From Rhodoferax sp. GW822-FHT02A01 (GTDB taxonomy: Bacteria > Pseudomonadota > Gammaproteobacteria > Burkholderiales > Burkholderiaceae_C), in NCBI RefSeq assembly GCF_038784515.1, contig NZ_CP152376.1, forward strand, positions 4,030,001 through 4,094,000: 64,000 nucleotides of DNA, given 5' to 3'. The notes below the pieces were generated by a model, which saw only the letters and a program-made list of their open reading frames with translations, made no database searches and was not told where the DNA came from. The translations under genes were made by a program, and so were the position numbers. Positions 50,301-59,048 of this stretch are shown in pieces. Each line of letters opens with the position of its first letter. Within the stretch, counting starts at the first letter, position 1.

Positions 50301-50497
50301 GGCTGCGCCCCATCGTGCTGACCGCTGCTGCGGCGGTACTGGCAATGATTCCTTTGTCCCGCTCGGTTTTTTGGGGACCAATGGCCGTGGCCATCATGGG
50401 CGGCCTGATTGTGGCTACCGTGCTGACACTGCTGGCTTTGCCTGCCATGTACGCTGCCTGGTTCCGGATTCGAAAGGACACTCCCGCGGCAGGTTAA
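47342..50497 (+). CDS. RND efflux permease (HAE1 family)
   Basis: 1051 residues. Signatures are RYLMVVLMVLGIAAYFQLGQDEDPPFTFRAMVV, the proton-relay LGLLVDDAIISVEMM, and MGMIQRNSVILIDQIEQD in the second half. A charged segment (~residues 365-385, GTHKHPGQNPWWRKYYLDF) between helices 2 and 3 of the first half is longer than in AcrB-type pumps. The substrate is unknown; no outer-membrane factor is nearby. Confidence 0.92.
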   Translation: MKQDQPSTGFNLSRWAIEHGPLTRYLMVVLMVLGIAAYFQLGQDEDPPFTFRAMVVQTYWPGATAQQMAEQVTDKLEKTLQEVPYADKIHSYSKPGLSQITLELKDSSKPSEVSNVWYTVRKKIGDMRNTLPQGVQGPFFNDDFGDVYGVIYALEADGFNYAELKTFADEARLELLRVRDVAKVQMFGDQDEKLFVEISQKRAAQMGLDMNQVLSQLSQQNAVESAGAVQTPLDVVQVRVGGQFKSLDELRAMPIRGASGKQFRLGDIAEITQAYIDPPSVKVHHQGKEVIALGVSMAKGGDIIALGKSLKVSFDKIAKALPAGVQLVQIQDQPRAVSDSVGEFVRTLIEAVVIVLAVSFLALGTHKHPGQNPWWRKYYLDFRPGLVVGITIPLVLAVTFLAMDYFGIGLHKISLGSLIIALGLLVDDAIISVEMMVRKMEEGYDKVRAATFAYEVTAMPMLTGTLITAAGFLPIGIAKSVTGEYTFAIFAVTVIALVLSWIVSVYFVPYLGTVLLKIKPNQFHPQDPRHDAPHEHFDTPFYMAFRRVLNACLTHRWLTIGAAVLVFALGIVGMGKVQQQFFPDSARPEILVDAWLPEGAAYAANEEVSKRIESRLMGVEGISTVSTWIGSGVPRFYLPLNQIFPQTNVSQFMIVSKDLKSRSRLLSLLPGLMAQEFPEVRARIQLLPNGPPVEYPVQFRVEGPDPIALRAYADTVKAAMRASPNTRGVNDNWHESIKALHMEVDQAKARALGVTSQSIAQSARTILAGTTIGQYQEDDKLIDIVLRQPLEERNAITDIGNAYLPTTSGKSIPLTQIAKPVFAWEPGVLWRENRDYAITVQCDVVSGLQGATVTAELLPKLKELSAKWPPGYHLAVAGSVEKSSEGSSSIAAGIPIMLFITFTLLMLQLHSFSRAMLVFLTGPFGISGVAAALLLFDRPFGFVALLGVIALMGMIQRNSVILIDQIEQDRAAGVMAWDAIVESAVRRLRPIVLTAAAAVLAMIPLSRSVFWGPMAVAIMGGLIVATVLTLLALPAMYAAWFRIRKDTPAAG

Positions 50498-50528
50498 ACT
50501 CGCAGGCTTGCCAATTGATTGAAATAGC

Positions 50529-50615
50529 GCGCGGGTGGCGAAATTGGTAGACGCACCAGGTTTAGGTCCTGACGCTGGCAACAGTGTGGGGGTTCGAGTC
50601 CCCCCCCGCGCACCA
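50529..50615 (+). tRNA. tRNA-Leu (anticodon TAG)
   Basis: An 87-nt class-II tRNA with a long variable arm. Acceptor GCGCGGG (50529-50535) pairs with CCCGCGC, then A and encoded CCA. The anticodon loop TTTAGGT gives TAG, reading CUA. The first anticodon-stem pair appears to be C-A rather than Watson-Crick. The overall form resembles leuW. Confidence 0.95.
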
Positions 50616-50620
50616 CTCTG

Positions 50621-50661
50621 AACGGCCAAAGTACAAATTGTTACTGTACTTTGGCCGTTTT
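50621..50661 (+). terminator. Rho-independent terminator after tRNA-Leu
   Basis: A perfect 15-bp stem (50621-50635 with 50645-50659), a 9-nt loop and four T at the end. The stem is rich in A-T near the loop and GC in the middle (CGGCC). It insulates the tRNA from the polysaccharide cluster. The remaining ~90 bp to manC probably contains its promoter, but I cannot place it. Confidence 0.9.
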
Positions 50662-50752
50662 ACTTTGTGTAATCGGTTTGCCCACGGGAACTTGGTTCTA
50701 GCTGTAATACGTACTCAATTAGAATGGGGGCAGTACTTCAAGGGGGCCATTA

Positions 50753-52189
50753 ATGGCTCAAACACTGGTGTCCAAAAAACTAATACCCACCATCCTGTGC
50801 GGAGGCGCAGGCTCCCGGCTTTGGCCGGTTTCTCGTGAACATCATCCCAAACCGTTTATCCGGCTCGCAGATGGTCAAAGTCTGCTGCAGAAGGCCTTTT
50901 TGCGCGGTGCACTGTTGCCCGATGCGACCGAAGTGCTGACGGTCACCAATCGGGAGTTCTTTTTCAAGACGGAAGATGAATTGCGGGAGGTCAATTCGAA
51001 AGGATTGGGCACTGCCTACATTCTGGAACCGGTCGGTCGCAATACCGCTGCAGCCATAGCGGTTGCGGCATTGCAAGTTGTGGAGCGGCATGGCGCGGAT
51101 GCGGTCATGCTGGTGCTCGCGGCAGACCACATGATCAGCAACCAACCGGCCTTTGCAGCCGCGGTTGGCGAGGCTGTGGCATTTGCCCAAGAGGGCAAGC
51201 TGGTCACATTCGGCATCAAACCGGAATCACCTGAAACCGGGTACGGCTATATCGAGGCCAAGGGCAATACCGTGCTGCGGTTTGTGGAAAAGCCCAATCT
51301 TGAAAAGGCTCAGGAATATCTGCGCAGTGGTCGGTTCCATTGGAATGCAGGCATTTTTTGCTTTGCTGCTGGAACCATATTGGCCGAAATGGAGCGGCAT
51401 TGCCCCGAGATCTTGGCGGCCTGCAAGGCTTGTCTGGCTGTATCTCGGCTTGCTGCAGGCAAGGGATTTGTGCAGACGGAGCTGGACGCGGCAAGCTTCA
51501 AGGAAGTGCCCAGCGAATCGATCGACTATGCCGTGATGGAGAAGTCCTCCAACGTGGCCGTGGTGCCTTGTGATATTGGCTGGAGCGACATCGGGTCCTG
51601 GAACGCGCTGGGCGACCTGGCGGCACCTGACGAGAATGGCAACCGGATTGAAGGCAAGGCGTTGGTGTACAACAGCCGAAACTGCACCATCCACAGCAAA
51701 GAGCGCGTGTTAGGCGCTGTGGGCGTAAACGATTTGATCATCATTGATACGCCGGACGCTGTGCTGGTCGCGGACAAGTCCTGTGCGCAGGACGTTAAGC
51801 ATATCTATGCACGTCTCAAGTCTGAGGGGCATGAAGCGCATAAGTTGCACCGAACGGTGCACCGTCCTTGGGGCACTTATACTATTCTCGAAGAGGGGGT
51901 GGGCTTCAAAATCAAACGCATTGAAGTCAAACCGGGCGCCTCTCTCAGTCTGCAGATGCACCACCACCGCAGCGAGCACTGGATTGTGGTCAATGGCATG
52001 GCTAAGGTGGTAAACGGCGAACATGAGTTACTTCTAAATACCAACCAATCCACCTACATTCCGGCTGGTCACAAACATCGTTTAGAAAACCCGGGCTTAA
52101 TCGATCTGGTGATGATCGAGGTTCAGAGCGGAAGCTATCTGGGGGAGGATGACATCGTGCGATTTCAAGACAACTACGGGCGTGCATGA
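50753..52189 (+). CDS. manC: Mannose-1-phosphate guanylyltransferase / mannose-6-phosphate isomerase
   Basis: 478 residues. The nucleotidyltransferase signature PTILCGGAGSRLWPVSRE with PKPF is at the N-terminus. The C-terminal cupin isomerase domain has RPWGTYTILEEGVGFKIKRIEVKPG and HHHRSEHWIVVNG. It makes GDP-mannose for surface glycans. First gene of the polysaccharide cluster; its TGA overlaps the ABC permease start (ATGA). Confidence 0.95.
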   Translation: MAQTLVSKKLIPTILCGGAGSRLWPVSREHHPKPFIRLADGQSLLQKAFLRGALLPDATEVLTVTNREFFFKTEDELREVNSKGLGTAYILEPVGRNTAAAIAVAALQVVERHGADAVMLVLAADHMISNQPAFAAAVGEAVAFAQEGKLVTFGIKPESPETGYGYIEAKGNTVLRFVEKPNLEKAQEYLRSGRFHWNAGIFCFAAGTILAEMERHCPEILAACKACLAVSRLAAGKGFVQTELDAASFKEVPSESIDYAVMEKSSNVAVVPCDIGWSDIGSWNALGDLAAPDENGNRIEGKALVYNSRNCTIHSKERVLGAVGVNDLIIIDTPDAVLVADKSCAQDVKHIYARLKSEGHEAHKLHRTVHRPWGTYTILEEGVGFKIKRIEVKPGASLSLQMHHHRSEHWIVVNGMAKVVNGEHELLLNTNQSTYIPAGHKHRLENPGLIDLVMIEVQSGSYLGEDDIVRFQDNYGRA

Positions 52190-53019
52190 CAGCCCATTCA
52201 CTGACGCATAGCAACGGCGCGGCCGAGCGAGGTCTTGGCGACCATGCTCCTTCTAGCGACCTGTCACTGGGTATTGCCGCGTATACCGTTTGGGGTACTC
52301 TGGGGTGGCACGACATCAAACAGCGGTACCGCCGCTCAGTGCTCGGACCTTTCTGGTTCACGCTGAGCACGCTCATCATGGTGGTTGTTCTGGGGCTCCT
52401 TTACTCGCAGCTTTTGCATCAGGAAATCAGCACGTACCTTCCCTACCTCGCGGTTGGTTTGGTCGTTTGGCAGTACTTGGCATCTGCAGTTAATGAAGGT
52501 TGTACGGCTTTTATCGGGTCAGCCTATTTGATCAAACAAATACGGCTGCCCTTGACCGTGCATGTGTGCCGAATTGCATGGCGAAATTTTGTGATCCTGT
52601 TGCACAGTCTGCCGGTGGTAATACTCACCTTGTTGGTCTTCGGTCGTTGGCCGACTGCTGAGATACTGCTCTTGCCGTTCGCTCTATTGATTCTTTGGCT
52701 GCAGGGTGTATGGATCGGTGTTGCGCTTGGTATTTTGTGCGCGCGCTTCCGGGACATCGCGCCTATAGTGACCAACCTGGTTCAGGTGGCGTTTTTCTTT
52801 ACACCCGTAATGTGGTCACCCGAGATATTGAAGGACCGCGCCTGGGTAGCTGAGTTAAACCCGCTCTACCACCTGATTGAGATTGCACGAGGCCCTATTA
52901 TCGGTCGTCCTGTGCGGTTGGAGTCATGGGGCTGGGCTATTGGCCTGCTCTTGCTAGGATTTGCATTCGCACAGTTCTTAATGAAACGGTACCGCAATCG
53001 CGTGCCCTACTGGTTGTAA
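52186..53019 (+). CDS. wzm: Polysaccharide ABC transporter permease (Wzm/KpsM type)
   Basis: 277 residues with about six transmembrane helices (first one near 62-84). The ABC-2 signature includes DIKQRYRRSVLGPFWFTLST and a late NPLYHLIEIARGPI. With the following ATPase it exports undecaprenyl-linked or lipid-linked polysaccharide across the inner membrane, so this cluster is of the ABC-dependent, not Wzy-dependent, kind. Confidence 0.92.
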   Translation: MTAHSLTHSNGAAERGLGDHAPSSDLSLGIAAYTVWGTLGWHDIKQRYRRSVLGPFWFTLSTLIMVVVLGLLYSQLLHQEISTYLPYLAVGLVVWQYLASAVNEGCTAFIGSAYLIKQIRLPLTVHVCRIAWRNFVILLHSLPVVILTLLVFGRWPTAEILLLPFALLILWLQGVWIGVALGILCARFRDIAPIVTNLVQVAFFFTPVMWSPEILKDRAWVAELNPLYHLIEIARGPIIGRPVRLESWGWAIGLLLLGFAFAQFLMKRYRNRVPYWL

Positions 53020-53023
53020 ATAC

Positions 53024-53755
53024 GTGAGTACCTCCATTGTTGCAAGCGGCCTAGGAGTTGAGTTTCCGATTTATGAGAACTCGCACCGCTCCTTAAAGAA
53101 GGTCGTACTTAACCTCTCGACCGGAGGAAAAATCGGTCAGGATGCGGGAAAGCACTCTATCGTCACAGCCCTCGATAATCTGACCTTCACGTTTGAGGAA
53201 GGTACGCGTGTCGGGCTACTGGGACACAACGGCTCCGGTAAAACAACGCTTTTGCGTGTTTTGTCCGGCGTTTATGCGCCTGTTCGCGGTCAGCTTAAAG
53301 TTACCGGATCCATAGCATCCTTGCTGGATGTATCCATGGGGCTGGATCCGGATGCGACCGGGTTCGAGAATATTTACCTTCGTGGCATCCTGGATGGTTT
53401 AAAGCCCACCAAGATTCGCTCCAAGGTTGATGAAATTGCAGAGTTCAGTGAACTGGGTGACTATCTCAACCTGCCCGTGCGGACCTACTCCAGTGGCATG
53501 ATGCTTCGCCTTGCGTTTGCCATATCCACCAGTATCGAGGCGGATATCATCATCATGGACGAGTGGCTCAGCGTGGGCGATGCCGCATTTAGTGCCAAGG
53601 CGGCGGTCCGGCTCGAGAATCTGGTTGGCAAGGCGTCCATATTGGTGGTGGCGTCGCATGATCCCGGGCTCATTCAACACATTTGCAATCGCAAGATCAC
53701 GATGGAGCATGGTCGCATTATTTCTGATGAGCCGGTTACGGCAGTGGCAGCATGA
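53024..53755 (+). CDS. wzt: Polysaccharide ABC transporter ATP-binding protein (Wzt/KpsT type)
   Basis: 243 residues from a GTG at 53024. Walker A is GHNGSGKTTLLRVL, the signature motif YSSGMMLRLAFAI, Walker B DIIIMDEWL. It stops straight after the ATPase domain, so it lacks the C-terminal carbohydrate-binding domain of long Wzt proteins that recognise capped O-antigen. Export is then expected to depend on other signals. Overlaps the next gene by ATGA. Confidence 0.92.
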   Translation: MSTSIVASGLGVEFPIYENSHRSLKKVVLNLSTGGKIGQDAGKHSIVTALDNLTFTFEEGTRVGLLGHNGSGKTTLLRVLSGVYAPVRGQLKVTGSIASLLDVSMGLDPDATGFENIYLRGILDGLKPTKIRSKVDEIAEFSELGDYLNLPVRTYSSGMMLRLAFAISTSIEADIIIMDEWLSVGDAAFSAKAAVRLENLVGKASILVVASHDPGLIQHICNRKITMEHGRIISDEPVTAVAA

Positions 53756-55137
53756 TTGCAGCAGATCACCCCATACTGCGGGCAGGGGAAATTGCGTTTT
53801 CCTACCAGCCGCTCAGGCTGATCAAGGGACTGATCAGTGCCAATATCGCTTACCCCTACGCCGAGAAGCGCGAGCAGCGTGAGATTCGTTCCAAACTGGA
53901 TGAGCTAAGGCAGTTTTATCGTTTGGATAGAGCGCAGCGCCGAGTCATTTCTGTCAATCGCCTTGCTGATATGTTGCAGCTCGCAGGCGCCAGCGTGCCT
54001 TACTACCGTGACTTGTTTGCACAATTGGGTTTCGATCCGGAGAAGGTGCGTTCTGATGTGGGTTACCTGTCCGACCTTCCGTACCTGACCAAGGACATCA
54101 TCCGGGAGCAGGGGGATCGCATGCTGTCTGCACCACTCGATCAAACGCGCCACCATGTCTGCAAGACTGGTGGATCTACGGGGCTGTCTTGTGTCATTTA
54201 CTATGACCAGGCGGGCGCTGACTATTCAGCCGCCGTTACCCTGTACGCGCGTGAACGTATTGGCAAACTTAAGCACAAAACCGAGTTGCATTTCGCATGC
54301 CGTTTTCCTGATGCGACGGTTCCGCAATGGCCAACGCGCGAGGACTTTAAGTGCTTTGCCATGAACCGCAGCAACATCTTCTTTGGCAGCGTGGACGACG
54401 CTGGCCTGGAGGAAATCTGGCAGACGCTGCTGCGCAGGCGCCCCTATCTGGCGCATGCTCACCCCTCCACCATCTATGCATTGGCTTGCTATGTGGAGCG
54501 CAAGTACGGGGGGGCCAAGGCCTTCGAGGTCTTTGAATCCAGCGGCGAGTTGCTTGAACCCTACCAGCGCGAGGCTATTGCCCGCGCGCTGCGCTGCCGG
54601 GTGGTGGACCGCTACGGGCTGGCAGAGCTGGGCGTGGTCGGTTACGAGCTCTCGGGCATGGAAAACGGACTGCAAGTCATGGAGTCCGAAGCCTGGCCTG
54701 AGTCATTTGAAATCGAGAGCGCTGAAAACGGAGAACACGAACTCGTGTTTACCGGCTTTCGAAATAATCTCATGCCGCTCATTCGCTACCGTACCGGTGA
54801 CCTGGCACAGGTGGAAGATGGGCCGCAGGGCTTTCACCTCACCCACGTGGTGGGCCGCATTCATGATCTGGTCTCCATTAACGGTATTGACCACCCCACC
54901 CACCATATTCAGGACATGCTGGATCACCGTGTGGGCGGTATTCAAGAGTTCCAGATTGACCTGCGATTCACGCCGCCTTTGCTCAAAATCGTGCCCGAAG
55001 TATTTGCCGACAAAGAAGAGATACGCCGCAAGATCACCGTTTTTTGGGGGCAGGGCTTTGAATTGCAGTTCGTGGACCACGATGCATTTGTCCGCTTGGG
55101 CCGCCACGCCAAGTTCAGGCATGTAGTCCACCCATGA
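53752..55137 (+). CDS. CapK-like adenylate-forming enzyme (phenylacetate-CoA-ligase family)
   Basis: 461 residues. ANL-type features are CKTGGSTGLSC near residue 137, a PaaK-like SGELLEPYQREAIARALRC and DRYGLAELGVVGYE, and a late YRTGDLAQVEDGPQG. Such CapK-type proteins are frequent in capsule and O-antigen clusters, where their exact reaction is usually unknown; an acyl activation for glycan decoration is plausible. Overlaps its neighbours by ATGA on both sides. Confidence 0.8.
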   Translation: MIAADHPILRAGEIAFSYQPLRLIKGLISANIAYPYAEKREQREIRSKLDELRQFYRLDRAQRRVISVNRLADMLQLAGASVPYYRDLFAQLGFDPEKVRSDVGYLSDLPYLTKDIIREQGDRMLSAPLDQTRHHVCKTGGSTGLSCVIYYDQAGADYSAAVTLYARERIGKLKHKTELHFACRFPDATVPQWPTREDFKCFAMNRSNIFFGSVDDAGLEEIWQTLLRRRPYLAHAHPSTIYALACYVERKYGGAKAFEVFESSGELLEPYQREAIARALRCRVVDRYGLAELGVVGYELSGMENGLQVMESEAWPESFEIESAENGEHELVFTGFRNNLMPLIRYRTGDLAQVEDGPQGFHLTHVVGRIHDLVSINGIDHPTHHIQDMLDHRVGGIQEFQIDLRFTPPLLKIVPEVFADKEEIRRKITVFWGQGFELQFVDHDAFVRLGRHAKFRHVVHP

Positions 55138-56732
55138 TCCAAGTCATCAGTCCCGGCATGTGTGCCCAAGCCGGAGAGATCGTCAGCCTGGCCTTCGCCC
55201 GCAGTTGCAGCGGCGCTCAGGTCGAGCGCGCCTCTATCAACCAACTGATGCTGACCACCTCGGCCACGAGGGAACTTGCTGCGCCCCGCTGCTGGGTGCT
55301 GGTGGACCCTTTGGAAGCCTGGTCAGAGCACATCATTTCAGCGCTTGATTCCGGGCAATGCAAAATCATCGTTTTTGGCGCCTTACCGCCCAGTCTAGCG
55401 CAATTCCTTAATGTTTCGGTTGCGCAGCCTACTCAGGCTTTGGTCGAAGCAGCGCAATGTTCGCCAGCTTTGGCCGGTCAGTTTTCTCAAAGTGCTGCCT
55501 CGGTGCACTACATAGCGCCACTTGGAGCGCGCGCATCGCCCATCTTGGAACGCGCATTTCTGCGCTACGACTATACGGACGAGTGGAACAACCTTGGCTA
55601 TGGGGCCATTCCGGTAAGCGCGGAGCAACCGCCCATCTGGGCGCTTGCCCAGTCTGCGGTGGCCCCTTCCGTCAACACCATCGCCCAGGTCCAAATCCAG
55701 GGCGATGTAGTGGGCTCTTATGCCGCTGCTTGGGACAGGCCGCATAGCAGTCTGCTTTGGTTCAACCGTTCAGTCGGGCCGGTTGACTCTCAGGAGTGGG
55801 CACTGGTTGAGCACTTTGTCTCCAGCTACCGATACTCTGAGCTGCCTTGCTGGCCGGTCTTGCGCGAAGTGCCTTACGGCTATGCGGCAGCGGTCACGAT
55901 GCGCCTGGATTGCGATGAAGACGTTGAATCTGCCCGACCGCTGTGGGACGCCTACTGCGATTTGGGTATCCCGTTTTCCTTGGCACTGCACGCCAAAGTG
56001 CTGGTGGACCCAGTGCACCATGGGTTACCTAAAGAAGTGCTGGCCCTTGGTGGTACATTGTTGTCGCACACCGCCACGCATGCGCCGGACTGGGGTGGTA
56101 GCTATGAAGCTGCTTTTTTGGAAGGCAGCAGTTCAGCAGCCACTATCAAGCAGGCCACCGGTTACGCGGTGCGCTATGCCGTTTCTCCCTTTCACCAGAC
56201 GCCTGACTACGCTCGCGCAGCCCTGGCTGATGCTGGTTACTCTGGCTGTATCGGCGGCATTATCCGCAACGACCCCGACTTTTTAACAGCCCGATCCGGC
56301 CAAGTCAGTGGTGCCGGCACCGGCTTTATCGGTCACAGCCAGCAGTGCATGCTGCACGGTGATTGCGTGCTTGATGAGGCGGACCCATTGGCTACCTTCA
56401 AACTGGCGTTTGATATTGCCAAGGCGGGTGGCGCATTCTTCGGCTACCTGGACCATCCATTTTCTGCTCGCTACCAGTACGGATGGGAAACAGAAGCACA
56501 GCGCATCAACGTTCACAGAAGCTTCATTGCCTACATCCTTCAGTCAGGCAATGTCCTGATGTGCAACGAATCTGATGCCATGGATTTCCTGGCGCGCAAG
56601 GCGTCTGTTCGAATTGAGAGAGGACAGGCCGGATTTAAGGCCTATATGAGTGAGGGCAGCGCGCGCTGGCCGGTTGCGGTTGAGTACCACGACCAAGTGG
56701 TTGAGGTGACAGCCAGCGGGGTATCACTATGA
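55134..56732 (+). CDS. Polysaccharide deacetylase-like protein with long N-terminal domain
   Basis: 532 residues. The C-terminal ~290 residues look NodB-like: VTMRLDCDEDVESARPLWDAY supplies the Asp pair, LLSHTATHAPDWGG supplies H-x3-H, and VSPFHQTPDYARAALADAGY follows the family pattern. The first ~240 residues are not recognised. No signal peptide is evident, so it may act on a nucleotide- or lipid-linked glycan in the cytoplasm. It is coupled to the CapK-like gene before it and wecB after it. Confidence 0.65.
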   Translation: MIQVISPGMCAQAGEIVSLAFARSCSGAQVERASINQLMLTTSATRELAAPRCWVLVDPLEAWSEHIISALDSGQCKIIVFGALPPSLAQFLNVSVAQPTQALVEAAQCSPALAGQFSQSAASVHYIAPLGARASPILERAFLRYDYTDEWNNLGYGAIPVSAEQPPIWALAQSAVAPSVNTIAQVQIQGDVVGSYAAAWDRPHSSLLWFNRSVGPVDSQEWALVEHFVSSYRYSELPCWPVLREVPYGYAAAVTMRLDCDEDVESARPLWDAYCDLGIPFSLALHAKVLVDPVHHGLPKEVLALGGTLLSHTATHAPDWGGSYEAAFLEGSSSAATIKQATGYAVRYAVSPFHQTPDYARAALADAGYSGCIGGIIRNDPDFLTARSGQVSGAGTGFIGHSQQCMLHGDCVLDEADPLATFKLAFDIAKAGGAFFGYLDHPFSARYQYGWETEAQRINVHRSFIAYILQSGNVLMCNESDAMDFLARKASVRIERGQAGFKAYMSEGSARWPVAVEYHDQVVEVTASGVSL

Positions 56733-57853
56733 AGCTCATGGTTGTGTTTGGCACTCGCCCCGAGGTCATCAAACTTGCGCCCGTGGTGATAGAGGCCAGA
56801 AAGCATGAGGAAGAGATCGAACTGGTTGTCTGCTCATCGGGGCAGCACCGGCATATGCTCGATCAGGCACTGGCTGTCTTCGGTATTACGCCTGACGTTG
56901 AACTGGCGGTCATGCAAGATGGTCAGACCTTGGCCGGGCTTACGGCTCGTCTAATCGATCGGCTTTCCGAGGCCTTTGTTCAGCACCGGCCGGATGTAGT
57001 GATCGTGCAGGGCGACACCACGACAGCATTAGCGGCAGCACTGTCCGCATTTTATCTTCGCATACCTGTGGCCCACGTTGAGGCGGGCTTGCGAACCGGC
57101 ATTTGGGACAGCCCCTTCCCTGAAGAATTCAATCGGGTGGCAATCAGCCGAATTGCCAGCTGGCACTTTGCTCCTACTGAGCATGCCGCCGCGAGGCTGC
57201 TCGCCGAAGCGGTTGATCCCTCTAAGGTATTTGTCACGGGCAACACGGTGGTGGACGCCATAGACTGGATGCGCCTGCGCTGGATATCGCATAAAGCCGG
57301 AACTCGCTTTCCAGTTTATTTTCCGGGAAAGCGCCTAGTGCTGGTGACCACCCACCGCCGCGAAAACTTTGGCCAAGGCCTGCAACAAATTTGCACCGCT
57401 ATCAAAACACTTAGCGCATCCCACCCCGAGCTGGGCTTTGTGTTCCCCGTGCATCTCAATCCAGAAGTGCGCGCGATCGTGTTTGGTGCATTAGAAGGAT
57501 TGCCTAATTTGCAACTTATCGAGCCAGTTGACTTTGAGGCCAGCCTGCACCTGCAAAGCCAATGCGCGCTTATTATTACCGACTCTGGTGGCATCCAGGA
57601 AGAAGCACCATCTTTTGGCATCCCGGTGGTCGTGATGCGCGAATACACTGAAAGGGGCGAGGGCCTCAAAGCCGGACTGGCCACACTTACTGGCACCGAT
57701 GTCAACCTGATCGTAAAGACGGCAGACAGTTATCTCGCTCAGGTACCTAACTTGGTCAGCCATCAAGGCATCAACCCTTACGGCGACGGGCATGCCGCGC
57801 AACGCATCTTGGCGGCCTTGGCTGGGCAAGATCAGGACAAATTCAATGGCTGA
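56729..57853 (+). CDS. wecB: UDP-N-acetylglucosamine 2-epimerase (non-hydrolysing)
   Basis: 374 residues. It starts KLMVVFGTRPEVIKLAPVVIEA; the active-site region has VQGDTTTALAAALSAFY, HVEAGLRTG, and the nucleotide-binding TTHRRENFG and TDSGGIQEEAPSFGIPVVVMREYTERGE. It makes UDP-ManNAc. No dedicated ManNAc dehydrogenase gene is next to it, although ugd lies earlier in the window. It overlaps its neighbours at both ends. Confidence 0.94.
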   Translation: MKLMVVFGTRPEVIKLAPVVIEARKHEEEIELVVCSSGQHRHMLDQALAVFGITPDVELAVMQDGQTLAGLTARLIDRLSEAFVQHRPDVVIVQGDTTTALAAALSAFYLRIPVAHVEAGLRTGIWDSPFPEEFNRVAISRIASWHFAPTEHAAARLLAEAVDPSKVFVTGNTVVDAIDWMRLRWISHKAGTRFPVYFPGKRLVLVTTHRRENFGQGLQQICTAIKTLSASHPELGFVFPVHLNPEVRAIVFGALEGLPNLQLIEPVDFEASLHLQSQCALIITDSGGIQEEAPSFGIPVVVMREYTERGEGLKAGLATLTGTDVNLIVKTADSYLAQVPNLVSHQGINPYGDGHAAQRILAALAGQDQDKFNG

Positions 57854-59048
57854 GCCGTCACCAGAGCACATTCCCCAAAGCTGCATCTTGTTCGCTACGG
57901 CCGACTGGGATGAACCTTATTGGACCAACAAGCAGCACTGCGCCATGTCACTGGCTGAATTGGGTGTCAAAGTTCTTTACATAGAAAGCGTTGGCCTACG
58001 CAGTCCCAAGGCAGGCAGTAAACGCGATTGGCAACGGCTTGCGATTCGTTTTCGCAAAGGCTTTGCATCCCTGTTGTGGGGCGCGACCAAGCGCGCGACA
58101 GGCATCTTTGTGCTCTCGCCCCTGGTGGTGCCTGCGGGGCACCGCCACCCTGTTTTGCGTTGGCTCAACAGACATTTGTTGCAATTTGCGATCAAGCGCT
58201 CAGTAAACCAGCAAAACTTCAAAAACCCACTAATCTGGACCTATCACCCTTTCATGCTGGATGCGATTGAAGGTGTGAGCAAAGGAAAACTTCTTTATCA
58301 CTGTGTGGATGACTTGGCGGCCGTGCCCGGTGTGGATGCCAATACATTCCGCGAAGCGGAAGCACAGTTGTTGCAAAAGGCTGATGTGGTGTTTGTGACT
58401 GCCCCCGCGCTGGCAGAACACTGCCGCACGATTAATCCCAATACGCACTTTTTTCCCAATGTGGTGGATGCGGAACATTTTGGAAAAGCCTTGCAACCCG
58501 GGCCAATCCCACCAGATTTGGCGGCCATTCCCGAACCGCGTTTGTGTTACCACGGTGTGTTGTCAGACTTTAAGATAGATTTTCAGCTGTTATTGGATTG
58601 TGCCCGTGCGAAACCTGAATGGAGTTGGGTTCTAATTGGCGAAGAGCGTGAAGGCCAGAAAAGCCCTCTTGTGGCAGAGCTTAGAACATTATCCAACGTA
58701 CATTTTCTTGGCTACAAACCCTATGCAATGCTTCCCTTTTATCTACGTAGTGTGCAGGTGGGACTGCTTCCCTCCCTCATCAACGATTATACGCGGGGGA
58801 TGTTCCCGATGAAGTATTACGAATATCTTGCATCCGGTGTTTCTGTTGTCTCGACACCCTTATCCTCATTAGAGGGTCTTGGGCATGACTTATTGATTGC
58901 AAAAGAGTCGAATGAATTTGTTGAAGCAATTAAACGCCAACTAATTAGGCCCAGGCTTCGCAGCATTGATGTGATTCGCATAATTGGAAACAACACATGG
59001 CGTGGACGACTTTTTAATATTCTCGGCACTATTGCTGATCAAACATGA
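57846..59048 (+). CDS. Glycosyltransferase (GT-B, family 1/4-like)
   Basis: 400 residues from the ATG at 57846, overlapping wecB by 8 bp. It contains FATADWDEPYWTNKQHCAMSLAELG, YHCVDDLAAVPGVD and the C-terminal donor-binding KYYEYLASGVSVVSTPL. It adds a sugar to the cluster's glycan in the cytoplasm; donor and acceptor are unknown. The base composition begins to shift to AT-rich in its last third. Confidence 0.85.
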   Translation: MAEPSPEHIPQSCILFATADWDEPYWTNKQHCAMSLAELGVKVLYIESVGLRSPKAGSKRDWQRLAIRFRKGFASLLWGATKRATGIFVLSPLVVPAGHRHPVLRWLNRHLLQFAIKRSVNQQNFKNPLIWTYHPFMLDAIEGVSKGKLLYHCVDDLAAVPGVDANTFREAEAQLLQKADVVFVTAPALAEHCRTINPNTHFFPNVVDAEHFGKALQPGPIPPDLAAIPEPRLCYHGVLSDFKIDFQLLLDCARAKPEWSWVLIGEEREGQKSPLVAELRTLSNVHFLGYKPYAMLPFYLRSVQVGLLPSLINDYTRGMFPMKYYEYLASGVSVVSTPLSSLEGLGHDLLIAKESNEFVEAIKRQLIRPRLRSIDVIRIIGNNTWRGRLFNILGTIADQT

